A stretch of DNA of 64,000 bases from Pelosinus sp. IPA-1 (lineage in GTDB: Bacteria > Bacillota > Negativicutes > DSM-13327), in the NCBI RefSeq assembly GCF_030269905.1, contig NZ_BSVC01000004.1:1-64000 (forward strand), read 5' to 3'. Positions within the stretch are counted from its first letter, which is position 1, and each line of letters opens with the position of its first letter. The notes under the pieces are model-generated. The model had not been told where the DNA came from. It did no database searches and saw only the letters and a list, made by a program, of their open reading frames with translations. This document shows positions 14,680 through 24,191 of this stretch, piece by piece. The translations under genes were made by a program, and so were the position numbers.

Positions 14680-15261
14680 TTTGCGACACGTCTATTTTCT
14701 ATGTTGTTTCTATGGCGTACTTTTTGCCGGATCAGCACTAAGTTACAGTGGTTGATCTTGATACTATGAATAAAGTAGTTTGTATTCATACATTAAAGAG
14801 AAAGAATCATATGTACTTTGTACTACTTGCCACTTCAGATTGAATTTATTGGTAAAATTGCTATTTAGATCAACTAAATTAGTTGAGTCGTACGGATAAT
14901 CTATTGTTTGACGGAGGGACTATAACGCATAATCGGCTTGGACATGCCTACTTAGGGGAGATAACTCAATTGGTGGCGACTGACACTTGAAATTATGGAT
15001 GGGTAAGATTTTAAGGGCGCAATTGAATTTGTTTATAGTCAAATCCAGTTGGCATAAATTAAGCCCCTTATAGTACGAGGGCTCTATGGTACTAAATAGT
15101 TTCTGCTAAAAAGAAACATTGATTTGAAAATAACTGTAAATTTATCAAATCTTATAAATACGTACAATATAATTATGTATATTAAAAATTTAGTTAATAA
15201 AACGCTTGTCCTTAGATGCTTTAGGGTTAATACTTATTTTATTGCGAGAGGATAGATAATA

Positions 15262-18200
15262 GTGACTATAGGAAATATTGATTTTTCTAAATTGAAGCCA
15301 TTCGATGGAAAGCAAACAAAAAGTTTTGAACAATTTTGTTATGAAATAGCCAAAAATCAATTTTCTCATTTGGGGAAATTTACCCCTATTGACGGCAGCG
15401 GTGGTGATGGTGGTATAGAGTTTTATTTGGAATTTGATAATGGAGATTGTTGGGGCTGGCAATGTAAGTATTTTTCGGATAGTGGACGTTTGCAGAGTAA
15501 CCGTAAACAGCAGATTCAGAGTTCACTAAAAACAGCTTGTGAAATCCGTCCAAATTTAAAAAAGTGGTTTCTATGTTTAAAAACTGACTTAACAGGAACT
15601 CGCAAAACTTCAGAAGAAAGTGTTTCTGACGGTGAAATCGGTTGGTTTAATACTACATTAAAAAATAAAATTCCTAATCATATGAGTGTCGAATTAGTGT
15701 TGTGGGGCGCTAGCGAACTTATTAGTCATTTAATTAGTCCTAAAAGCATTGGTATAAGAAGTTTTTTCTTTGGAGAATTAGAAGTTAATCAGGAGTGGTT
15801 TAAAAAAAGGTTTGATGAAAATTTTGAAAAAGTAAACAGTAAATATGATAATGATCTTCATTGTATTGATGAATTTAGTAAATCTATAATTGAATGTGCT
15901 TTGTTAGACCCTAATTATATTGTACGTCTAGAAAAAGTGAGTTTTGAATTACATATATTATTAAAAGAATTTGTTGATGCTTTAAATTCTTTTTCTGAAG
16001 AAAAGAAAATTGAGAGTAAGGAACAGCATGATTTTGATATGCATGTTATAGCTTATAACCAAGTTCATAAACATATGGAACTAGCTTTAGAAAAAATCAA
16101 TACATTAATTCAATATTTCAAGAATAATAATGAATTTGAAATAAAGTCATTTAACATTTTAGATATAGAAAAGAATTATATAGAGTTAATTAGAAGTACT
16201 GATTTTTCCATTTTTAATGCGGAATCAAGTTTGTATAAAAAAGCAAAAGCTGTTTTCTATTGTTCACACGATTTTCAAGAAAAGTATGAACGATTTTTTC
16301 GAAATTATTTTCACCAACCTCGGAATACGCTTCATTTTTTAGGTGATGCTGCTAAGGGAAAAACTCATCTATCTTGTGATATCGCATATTCAAAAATTAT
16401 CAATAATCAACCAGCTATATTTATTACAGGTGATAAGTTTTCTAACGCAATATCAATAACGGATATATTTTTAAAAATCTTAGAAATCCCTCCAAATTAT
16501 TCTTTTGAACAGTTACTAGAGGCTTTGGATACATATGCATCAATTACTAAAGTAAAAATACCTATTATTATTGATGCCTTGAATGAGACAACTTATAATG
16601 GTCTGTTTTCTTCCATATGGCAGGATCACTTATCTTCTTTTCAAAAGAAGATTACAAATACTAAAAATTTAATATTAGTTACGACATGTAGAAATTCTTA
16701 TAAAGAAAAAATTTGGGGTATAGATAAAACTATTAAATTTGTTTTTATCGACGGCTTTACAGATCAAGAAACTTTAGAAACTGCAGTGAAAAAATATTTT
16801 ACTAAATATAAATTAAAAGCTGATTTAAATTTTGCCAATATTAGAAAGTTCAAAGAGCCAATATTATTAAAGCTATATTGTGAAATGAAGAATTCTGAAC
16901 GTGATAACGAAGTAGAAGTGAATTTAGAAGAAGAATCAACTTTTGATATATTTAATCAATATATTTTAAAGATTAATAAAAGTTTAACATTACAGCATTG
17001 CTTCTTAAGACCTAATGAACCTTTTATTTCAAAGTCTTTATCAATATTTGCTAATTATTTGTGGGAAAATAATGTAAGAGAAATCCCAATACAAGAATAT
17101 TACGATTTAATAGATGGAATAAACCAACCATATAATGAGGCTTCTTCTAGGGCAGAAGTTTTAATTCACGAAGATCTTTTAATTAACCGAGATATAAGAA
17201 ACGATAATGAATTTGTTAGTTTCACCTATGATGTTATGGCAGGTTTTTTCTTGGCAAAAAACTTGATGGAAAAGTATACTGATCCGAAATATTTCCTCAG
17301 TTTCCATTTTGCTATCCGCATAATGGATGATAAAAGACAACACCCGTTATACGATGATTTAATATCTTCGCTTTGTATACTATTACCTAAACAAGGATAT
17401 AAATTACATCAAATAATATTAAGAAAAAATAGCGCTAAATATAATGTTAATAAATTTGAGATTGATAAAAAGGTTGTTAAAACTATAAAGTTCAAATCTA
17501 TGGTAATGAAAAAATATATAAATTATGCTTTGTCATTATCGATAGAATCTTTATTCAAAATAGAATATCAATATATTGACTCAGTTGATATTCAAATATT
17601 ACAAGAACTATTTGATAGTGACGCTAATAATGCAAAAAGAATTATCGAATTAAGTATGACAATTTTAAGCAATACTCTACACCCTCTTAACATGAAATTC
17701 TTATCTGAGTTATTAAATACCTTGCATATGAATATGCGTGATATAATTTGGACTGAAGTTATACGTAGAGAATCTACCAGCTGGAAAGCATTTTTGAAGA
17801 ATTTTGAACAATGTATAGCTCAAGTGGAAATGCATTCCGAGATAACCATAAAAAAATTACATTTAATTTCCCAATTTTCCATGTGGTTGCTTACAAGTAC
17901 CGACAGAGACATAAGAGATTTAGCAACTCGTTCTCTCTATAATTATGGACGAAAATTTCCTAATGAGTATACCGATTTAGTCTATTTTTCACTTGGTATA
18001 AATGATCCATATATTTGGGAACGTACATTAGCAAGTTTATACGGTGTTACTATGGCTGAGCATAATGCTCTTTTTAATAAAGATTTTAGAGATAATATTT
18101 TGCCTTCAATCGCCAAAAAACTTTATGATTTAATGTTTAAAGAAAATGCTTCATTCTCCACGACCCATATTTTAGCTCGAGACTACGCTAGAAAAATAAT

Positions 18201-19569
18201 TGAAATTGCTTTAATACATCATAAAAATTTTTTAACTACAAAAGAAACTCAAAGAGTAATGCCTCCATATAAAGATGGTGGAATACGAAAATGGGGAGAA
18301 CATAAATATAAAAGTTATGAAGATCCTATTAATATGGATTTTTCGAATTATACAATCGGAAATATCGTTAAAAACGCTCATAGCTACAGTGATCCTCCAG
18401 AAAAACAAAAGGTAAGAAGGCAAATTTATTGGAGAATCTTTGATTTAGGTTGGGAAGAACAATTATTTAATGCAGTGGACAAGAACATTGACCGTTTTAG
18501 CAATAGAGATCGACCTAAGATTGAACGATATGGTAAAAAGTATTCATGGATTGCTTACTATGAAAATGCAGGATTTCGTAATGATAAGGGTCTTTTAGAA
18601 AATAAATGGAACCAATTTAGAATTATAAATAACGATATAGATCCAAGTTTTCCAGTTAACTGTGAAAACAAAAGAACTGTACTAAAGGATTTGCTTGGTA
18701 GCCGTAATACTTCTCTTATTGAATGGTATCAGAGTGATGATGCAATAGATATTGATGAATATCTTATTCTGAAGGATTCAACTAAAGATTGGGTTTGTTT
18801 AGATGGACATATATCCCAGGAAGATGGAAGTTGTAATCGAAGGATGTTTTTGTTTATTAGAGCATTTATTGTGAATAATGAAGATTATGATCAAATTATT
18901 GACCATTTAAACAAAGTAAATATGACTAAACATGAACTACCTGAAAAAAATGAAAATAATGATTCATTTTCTGGCGAAGTATATACTTTTGATGATGCAA
19001 CTTGGTCAAACTATTCCGAATTTAAATTTTTATTAGAAACTAAAACTGTAAAAGTGAGAAAAGGTGAAGACGGCTATTTCCCTGATATAAGTTTGGAAGA
19101 TAATAGTAGTGATTTATCTATCAAAGAATTTTTCCCTGAGGAAAAAGAAATAAGAAAAGATATTATTAAAAGATTTAAAACTTTATTACCTGTAATGAAG
19201 TGGTCTTGGAATAGTGAGAATAGTTTTGTTAATGATGCTAAATCCAGAGTTGTAATCGCAAAAGAGTTAGTAAGAGGTCTCGAACTCAAGGATCAGCCTC
19301 AGACATTAGATTTATATACGGCTGAGGGTGAAAAAGCTACGCGATATATGACGTATCTTAAAAATTATCACGATAATGAAGAATTAATATATTTAAGAAA
19401 AGATCTATTGGATAAATATTTAGATTTTAATAATTCGAAACTAATATATGTCATTTGGGGTGAGCGTGAACCTTCATTTGACGATAATACACTACAAAGT
19501 AGATTTTATGAAGAAAATGGCTCTGAAGATATTAAACGATTCAAAAGCATTATAAAGTACTCTACTTAA
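15262..19569 (+). CDS. Mrr-like nuclease / STAND-type NTPase, candidate antiphage (Avs-like) protein
   Basis: This is a very large 1435-aa protein. Residues about 20-110 form a restriction-endonuclease-like domain with GSGGDGGIE (Asp49) and QCKY (Gln67, Lys69), the D...QxK pattern of Mrr-type nucleases. A P-loop NTPase follows: Walker A GDAAKGKT (361-368), Walker B PIIIDAL (434-440), and a VTTCRNSY segment (473-480) like the sensor of STAND ATPases. Residues from about 700 to the end are helical and could be a repeat sensor domain. This nuclease-NTPase-sensor order is that of Avs antiphage proteins; the exact subtype is unclear. GTG start, GAGAGGA upstream. AT-rich, apparently a single gene with no partner. 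Confidence 0.75.
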   Translation: MTIGNIDFSKLKPFDGKQTKSFEQFCYEIAKNQFSHLGKFTPIDGSGGDGGIEFYLEFDNGDCWGWQCKYFSDSGRLQSNRKQQIQSSLKTACEIRPNLKKWFLCLKTDLTGTRKTSEESVSDGEIGWFNTTLKNKIPNHMSVELVLWGASELISHLISPKSIGIRSFFFGELEVNQEWFKKRFDENFEKVNSKYDNDLHCIDEFSKSIIECALLDPNYIVRLEKVSFELHILLKEFVDALNSFSEEKKIESKEQHDFDMHVIAYNQVHKHMELALEKINTLIQYFKNNNEFEIKSFNILDIEKNYIELIRSTDFSIFNAESSLYKKAKAVFYCSHDFQEKYERFFRNYFHQPRNTLHFLGDAAKGKTHLSCDIAYSKIINNQPAIFITGDKFSNAISITDIFLKILEIPPNYSFEQLLEALDTYASITKVKIPIIIDALNETTYNGLFSSIWQDHLSSFQKKITNTKNLILVTTCRNSYKEKIWGIDKTIKFVFIDGFTDQETLETAVKKYFTKYKLKADLNFANIRKFKEPILLKLYCEMKNSERDNEVEVNLEEESTFDIFNQYILKINKSLTLQHCFLRPNEPFISKSLSIFANYLWENNVREIPIQEYYDLIDGINQPYNEASSRAEVLIHEDLLINRDIRNDNEFVSFTYDVMAGFFLAKNLMEKYTDPKYFLSFHFAIRIMDDKRQHPLYDDLISSLCILLPKQGYKLHQIILRKNSAKYNVNKFEIDKKVVKTIKFKSMVMKKYINYALSLSIESLFKIEYQYIDSVDIQILQELFDSDANNAKRIIELSMTILSNTLHPLNMKFLSELLNTLHMNMRDIIWTEVIRRESTSWKAFLKNFEQCIAQVEMHSEITIKKLHLISQFSMWLLTSTDRDIRDLATRSLYNYGRKFPNEYTDLVYFSLGINDPYIWERTLASLYGVTMAEHNALFNKDFRDNILPSIAKKLYDLMFKENASFSTTHILARDYARKIIEIALIHHKNFLTTKETQRVMPPYKDGGIRKWGEHKYKSYEDPINMDFSNYTIGNIVKNAHSYSDPPEKQKVRRQIYWRIFDLGWEEQLFNAVDKNIDRFSNRDRPKIERYGKKYSWIAYYENAGFRNDKGLLENKWNQFRIINNDIDPSFPVNCENKRTVLKDLLGSRNTSLIEWYQSDDAIDIDEYLILKDSTKDWVCLDGHISQEDGSCNRRMFLFIRAFIVNNEDYDQIIDHLNKVNMTKHELPEKNENNDSFSGEVYTFDDATWSNYSEFKFLLETKTVKVRKGEDGYFPDISLEDNSSDLSIKEFFPEEKEIRKDIIKRFKTLLPVMKWSWNSENSFVNDAKSRVVIAKELVRGLELKDQPQTLDLYTAEGEKATRYMTYLKNYHDNEELIYLRKDLLDKYLDFNNSKLIYVIWGEREPSFDDNTLQSRFYEENGSEDIKRFKSIIKYST

Positions 19570-20040
19570 TGAATCGGACTGATGAAATCAAAGCAGAGAG
19601 ACAAAAATGAAACGTGACAAATTACAGGTATTACGTTACAAATATATCCCCCTATAGCTTTTTTTCTAGATTATTGTAATCTGAAGCGTGACAAATTTAC
19701 GGTATTACATGTAATAAAGCTCTAGCGTTGGTGTTTTTGTAGTAGTTTTCTGCGGTGCTTCACATATTAACCCATCCATTGCTTTTGCTAAATTGCTAAA
19801 TGGTGTAAACGCAAGTAATGAAGCCATTATGATTTCAAATTGATAATTCAATAGTCTTATTCAAATTGGATGCTTGGAAATTATAATCGATAAAATAACC
19901 TATTAAGGACGAGTAATTAATAGGAAAATTTACATATATACAGAAAAAATACCATAGGATGTGCTAATTTAAATCATTTAATTATAAACGACTAGGTGCG
20001 CAGTAAAAGATACTACTTATTGTATAGATAGGGAGAGATA
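19570..20040. other. Intergenic stretch with repeats and a gene remnant
   Basis: Besides the direct repeats at its left end, there is an open fragment near 19730-19840 reading FVVVFCGASHINPSIAFAK, with a stop at its end and no start. It looks like the remnant of a membrane-protein gene that I cannot name. The rest is AT-rich with no supported feature. Confidence 0.35.
19594..19623 (+). repeat. 30-bp direct repeat, copy 2
   Basis: It matches 11914-11943 with one difference and keeps the codons for QRDKNET plus stop. It is the orphan 3' tail of a paralogue of the gene at 11356. A diverged repeat of its second half follows at about 19682-19710. Confidence 0.85.
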
Positions 20041-20955
20041 ATGGAATTAAAGATTAGTTTAATAGAAAATGCTCTCGACTCAATATATCATGGGCTTGAC
20101 CATCTGAAAATAGCAATAGATAACAATAGTTCATCCGATTATAAACAATCCATCCTGTTGATTTTTCAAGGGGTGGAATTAATACTCAAAGAATTACTAG
20201 TTCAAGAAAATCCTATATATATGTTCGACAAAAACGCTTTGTTTGAAAAATGTATAGATCCTCAAAATCCAAAACTGGATGAGTTATACAATTGCAAATC
20301 CCTTGATATAAAGCAAATCTGTACTACTATCAAAAAATTATATCCAGATTTATTAGATAAAGAGTCGTTTAAAATTATTGAGTGTAGTGCAAAGATAAGA
20401 AATAAGATTCAACATTTTTCATTACAAATAGATAAACAAGAATTAAGCAAGATGATTGCTAAAATGCATGGAAAAGTTATATCGCCAGCTTTACGGCACA
20501 TTGGGAAAAGGTTTTTAGATGGAAGTTTTAATAATCCATTCAAAGTCAGAGTAGAGGAAATTCTCCAGTTTGATAGGATTGCTTGTCAAGAGGTTGAAAT
20601 ACTTAAAATGGAAGACGTTGATTTCGAAAGGGGGAGTTGTTTCGCTTGTAGAAATTATACATTCTTCTTTATTTATTCCGAAGGTCCCTCATATCCTGAA
20701 AGCTGTTATTGTACAAGCTGTGGATACTCGAAGGGAAATCTTAGTCATGAAGAGAAATATGAATGTCCTGAGTGTGGTGCATTCTCATTACTTTATTGTC
20801 AAGAATTAGAGGCTGGTATTTGCCTATGGTACAATTGCGGAAACCATAAAGAAGGTGGTTTATTAACCACAATGGAGTGGTGTAGTGATTGTAATAGTTA
20901 TAACATAGAGTCTATTTGTAAATGTAATTCAAATGAAGAGAACGAGAACAGCTAG
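20041..20955 (+). CDS. HEPN-type domain protein with C-terminal zinc ribbons
   Basis: The 304-aa protein has a helical N-terminal half whose KIRNKIQHFSL contains R120-N121-x3-H125, the RNxxxH motif of HEPN domains. HEPN proteins are often RNases in toxin or defence systems. Residues 200-295 carry many cysteines (CFAC, CYCTSC, CPEC, CSDC, CKC) arranged as two or three zinc ribbons, a likely nucleic-acid-binding part. RBS AGGGAGAG precedes the ATG. It lies next to the nuclease-STAND gene, but 470 bp of decayed DNA separates them, so co-function is only a possibility. Family not recognised as a whole. Confidence 0.6.
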   Translation: MELKISLIENALDSIYHGLDHLKIAIDNNSSSDYKQSILLIFQGVELILKELLVQENPIYMFDKNALFEKCIDPQNPKLDELYNCKSLDIKQICTTIKKLYPDLLDKESFKIIECSAKIRNKIQHFSLQIDKQELSKMIAKMHGKVISPALRHIGKRFLDGSFNNPFKVRVEEILQFDRIACQEVEILKMEDVDFERGSCFACRNYTFFFIYSEGPSYPESCYCTSCGYSKGNLSHEEKYECPECGAFSLLYCQELEAGICLWYNCGNHKEGGLLTTMEWCSDCNSYNIESICKCNSNEENENS

Positions 20956-21027
20956 AGGAATGTAGTTGAAATTTAGTATACTTTGATTAGCTTTTTAGCA
21001 TTTAATAAAGAAATGGGAGACTTTCTT

Positions 21028-21390
21028 ATGCATACTGCTGATCCTGATCGCATATTAGCGACGTCTGACCTGCACGGACAAATCAACGATTTTTACAATT
21101 ACTTAAGTGGAATATGATCTAGAGAAAGATTTATTAGTAATATGTAGCGACTTAATCGACCGGGGCGAAGAAAATTAGATTGCCTTGCCACTTGTGCTGA
21201 ATTGCTGAAATAAGGTGCAATACTCCCTAAGGTAAATCACGAGCAATTCCTTGAGCAAAGCCTCATCGAAATGCTTACTACTGACACTTGGCATACTAAT
21301 CCATCAGAAGATTTATATAATTGGATCACTTATAACGGCGGCGCAGAGATGTTCCATGAAATAAAGGATTTGTCTAATGCCCACTTAACT
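21028..21390 (+). pseudogene. Broken metallophosphoesterase, paralogue of the gene at 12583
   Basis: The start is readable as MHTADPDRILATSDLHGQ, then a stop. Further pieces appear in shifted frames: EKDLLVICSDLIDRGEEN, VNHEQFLEQSL and YNWITYNGGAEMFHEIKDL. The order matches the intact phosphatase, so this is a frameshifted, truncated copy. It ends about where a truncated MFS gene begins. Confidence 0.8.
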
Positions 21391-21449
21391 AGTAGCTACA
21401 ATAAATAATATCTTCCCTACAGCCGATAGCCGTAACCTAATCAGTTTGT

Positions 21450-21701
21450 TTGATGTATATGGTATTTATAGGTTTAACGGAAGGTATTGAAAAGTCACTA
21501 CTAGCGGACATGGCTCCGAGTAGTCAAAAGGCCTCGGTTTATGGATTACATGCTTTAATGGTAGGGGGCGCTCTTTTGCCAGCTTCCATAATCTCTGGAT
21601 TTTTATGGGATGCATTTGGCGCCTCTGCACCTTTTTGGTTTGGCGGTGCAATGGGAATTTTATCAGCCAGTGGAATTTGGTTTGGTTTAAGAAATACTTA
21701 A
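21450..21701 (+). pseudogene. C-terminal remnant of an MFS transporter
   Basis: About 83 codons encode the last two to three membrane helices of an MFS protein, with the typical GLTEGIEKSLLADMAPSSQK loop and VYGLHALMVGGALLPASIIS. There is no N-terminal part nearby. It is fused by deletion to the broken phosphatase. It is a different subfamily from the MFS gene at 2795. Confidence 0.75.
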
Positions 21702-21771
21702 GTTAGATAGTGTTATGCTGCATTACATATGTCCAATCTTTTACAACAAATATTAATGGATATAAAACAGG

Positions 21772-21812
21772 CAGCTATTTTGTTTAAACTATTGCAAACA
21801 AAATAGCTGTTT
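21772..21812 (+). terminator. Terminator after the MFS remnant
   Basis: A perfect 14-bp stem (CAGCTATTTTGTTT with its complement, 21772-21785 and 21796-21809), followed by TTTA. It is the surviving terminator of the lost transporter gene. Confidence 0.75.
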
Positions 21813-21870
21813 ATTGCATTGAGAAAGGTGATATATAGCTATTTATGTTCAAACTTATATAAAAAGCTAC

Positions 21871-22170
21871 ACTAAGATTGAGGTCATAAGCAACCCGTGT
21901 ATTCCCGACGATGTATTAATTCAAATGGAGGTGTTTGTTGTCCACAGACTTATTAATAAACTTGATCGTAAGATTGTTGAGAAGGCGTGTGGACATCTTG
22001 ATGGAGCAGCTGCGGCTTTTTTGCCTATACTGGGACAAGGTGAGGCTATTCTTGTTGGCGCTGATTTTCCGATGCCGATGCCTATGCAGATCATTCAACC
22101 CGATTACTCACCAGAGTCTAATGGACCTGCTTATGCTGAATCATGGAAGCGCAAGAGCGCTAGTGATTGA
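21871..22170 (+). pseudogene. C-terminal remnant of a HerA-like (DUF87) ATPase
   Basis: The open frame has no start of its own and reads ISNPCIPDDVLIQMEVFVVH, RLIN, then FLPILGQGEAILVGADFPMP and a WKRK tail. This matches the end of HerA/DUF87-type ATPases (arginine-finger region HRLIN, then LGQGEAI). The catalytic P-loop half is absent. The overlapping frame at 21935 is a shadow. Confidence 0.6.
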
Positions 22171-22517
22171 AAATGCTACGGACACTGCATATTAGTAACG
22201 AATAAAATGATAAGGGAACTCTCTTGAGTAAAACACGACAGGTAAAACAAAACTAACTGTTGAAGTCCCAAAATTTTAAATGAAGTTCCCATTCGGTTAC
22301 TCCCAAAATTATGGGACAAGAAGTTAGTTGCAGAAGGAGCTATCAGAATTTAAAATCTTAGCTTTTGCCATGAAATATAAACTTTATATATTATATGGAA
22401 GAAACTTAAAAAACGGGCTATAGCAGGCGGTGATATCATTGCGATGGAAAGACTAACAAAGATTCAAGTAATAAAAGGTATTTTAACGTGTGAGTAGACG
22501 TATAATATACGCATATT
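22171..22517. other. Non-coding junction before truncated rarA
   Basis: About 350 bp with no supported gene, terminator or promoter. It contains the junction between accessory DNA and the core chromosome at about 22515. Confidence 0.4.
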
Positions 22518-23633
22518 GTCGGTAAGACAACATTGGCGCAAATTATTGCTAACACTACAGGTAGTTATTTTGAAAAACTCAATGCAGTAGCGGCGGGTAT
22601 TGCTGATATCCGTAAAATCGTTGAGGCAGCAAAGGAAAGGCTCGGATTTTATCGACAACGCACTATTGTTTTTATAGATGAAATACATCGATTCAATAAA
22701 GGCCAACAAGATGTGCTTTTACCATATGTGGAGGACGGCAGAATTATTTTAATTGGTGCAACTACAGAAAATCCATATTTTGAAGTAAACGCAGCTTTAT
22801 TATCTAGAATGAGAGTGGTTCGCTTAAAATCTCTTGGAGTGTCAGACTTAGTAGAAATTATGCAACAAGCAATGAATGACAGTGAACGTGGACTTGGAAA
22901 CTTCAATATTGAATACACAAATGAGGCCTTAGCTATTATCGCTGAATTATCCGGTGGTGATGCCAGAATTGCTCTAAATATTATTGAACAATCAGTAACT
23001 ATGATGAGATCATCGAACGTAACTGAATTAACAATTGAAATTCTAAAGGAAGTAGTAGGCGAAAGAGTACAAAGGTATGATAAGTCTGGTGACCATCATT
23101 ATGATACCGTGTCCGCCTTTATTAAAAGCATGCGTGGCTCTGATCCAGACGCCGCTTTACATTATTTAGCACGTATGATAGTAGCAGGAGAAGATGTTAA
23201 GTTTATAGCTAGGCGAATCGTTATTTGTGCTGCAGAAGATGTAGGCAATGCTGACCCTCAGGCTTTAGTAGTAGCCATGTCTGCTGCTCAAGCGGTTCAG
23301 TTTATTGGTATGCCTGAAGCACAAATTATTTTATCAGAAGCTGTCATTTATATTAGTACTGCACCTAAAAGTAATGCTTCTTATATGGCCGTAGCCCAAG
23401 CAATCAATGACGTGAAGCAAAAAGATTGTGGACAAATACCGTTACATTTACGGGACGCTCATTATCCAGGGGCTAAAAAAATGGGACATGGCTTAGATTA
23501 TTTATATCCCCATAACTATGAAGGTAATTATATAGAACAACAATATTTACCGGATAATTTAAAGGGTACGGTCTACTATAGGCCTACTGAAAATGGCCAG
23601 GAATTAAAAAATAAAAAAAAGTCAAAAACTTAA
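22518..23633 (+). pseudogene. rarA: rarA (mgsA) ATPase gene, 5'-truncated
   Basis: The frame encodes a RarA/MgsA replication-recombination ATPase from the second half of Walker A (VGKTTLAQIIANT) onward. Walker B (VFIDEIHRFNK), sensor 1 (GATTENP) and the C-terminal tetramerisation part are intact. The usual first 55-65 residues and the first half of the P-loop are missing, and a stop lies at 22503-22505. The longest frame would start at TTG 22533 without a ribosome site and without Walker A, so an active ATPase is unlikely. The cut marks the right boundary of the accessory region. Confidence 0.85.
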
Positions 23634-23643
23634 AGATATTTTT

Positions 23644-23672
23644 TTGACAACAGGATTTTTTTTTGGTATATT
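23644..23672 (+). promoter_or_regulatory. SigA-type promoter of the isc operon
   Basis: A perfect TTGACA, a 17-bp spacer and TATATT. Between it and the iscR start are two 8-bp direct repeats, TACTCGGA and TACTCGGG (23697-23713), a possible IscR operator (weak). Confidence 0.75.
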
Positions 23673-23732
23673 AATAAATAAGAAAGCCTACTAAATTACT
23701 CGGAATACTCGGGAATTGCAGGAGAGATTACT

Positions 23733-24191
23733 GTGAAGATATCGACAAAAGGACGCTATGGCGTAGCAGCCATGTATGATTTAGCAGTACATTATGGAGA
23801 AGGACCAATTTCTTTAAAAAGTATTGCGCAGCGGCAAAAAATTTCAGAAAATTATTTAGAACAGTTAGTAAGCACATTGCGTAAAGCTGGATATGTAAAA
23901 AGTATTCGTGGTGCGCAAGGCGGATATACTTTAAGTAAAGACCCAGCAAAAATTTCAGTAGGTGACATTATTAGAATCATGGAAGGCCCTATTGTTTTGG
24001 TAGATTGTCTATTAGCAGAATCAGAAGATAATGATTATTGCGAAAGGGCAAATATATGTGTAACCCGTGGGGTCTGGGCAAAGGTTTGTGACAGTATAAG
24101 TTCAGTGTTAGATTCTATTTCACTTGCGGACTTATGCCGGGAAGAAAGATTACAAGGAGATGTTTGTGATAATGGAAAGAATTTATTTTGA
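23733..24191 (+). CDS. iscR: Rrf2-family Fe-S regulator, IscR-type
   Basis: The 152-aa product starts at a GTG preceded by AGGAGAG. The winged-helix domain begins MKISTKGRYGVAAMYDLAVH and continues through SENYLEQLVSTLRKAGYV and GGYTLS. Three cysteines (Cys92, Cys103, Cys109) fit the [2Fe-2S] cluster of IscR. It should sense Fe-S status and autoregulate the isc operon (known for the family). It has its own promoter and its 3' end overlaps iscS. The overall length is normal. Confidence 0.9.
   Translation: MKISTKGRYGVAAMYDLAVHYGEGPISLKSIAQRQKISENYLEQLVSTLRKAGYVKSIRGAQGGYTLSKDPAKISVGDIIRIMEGPIVLVDCLLAESEDNDYCERANICVTRGVWAKVCDSISSVLDSISLADLCREERLQGDVCDNGKNLF

Larger units (their letters stand above)
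14220..15261. other. Gene-poor stretch with decayed coding fragments
   Basis: No intact gene is seen over about 1 kb. Short open fragments remain: a 16-residue start near 14323 (MFKLIYKAFTKLTY), whose DNA resembles 21845-21867; a 29-codon ORF at 14556; and a fragment near 14908-14984 reading GGTITHNRLGHAYLGEITQL before a stop. These look like remains of one or more deleted genes. Confidence 0.4.

Noticed and set aside
11914-19623. 30-bp direct repeats as attachment sites of an integrated element
   Set aside because: The repeat codes the last residues of a gene in both places and no integrase lies between the copies; gene duplication is simpler.
21935-22195. Second ORF overlapping the HerA remnant in another frame
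   Set aside because: It has no recognisable protein features; the HerA-like frame at 21871-22170 explains the region better.
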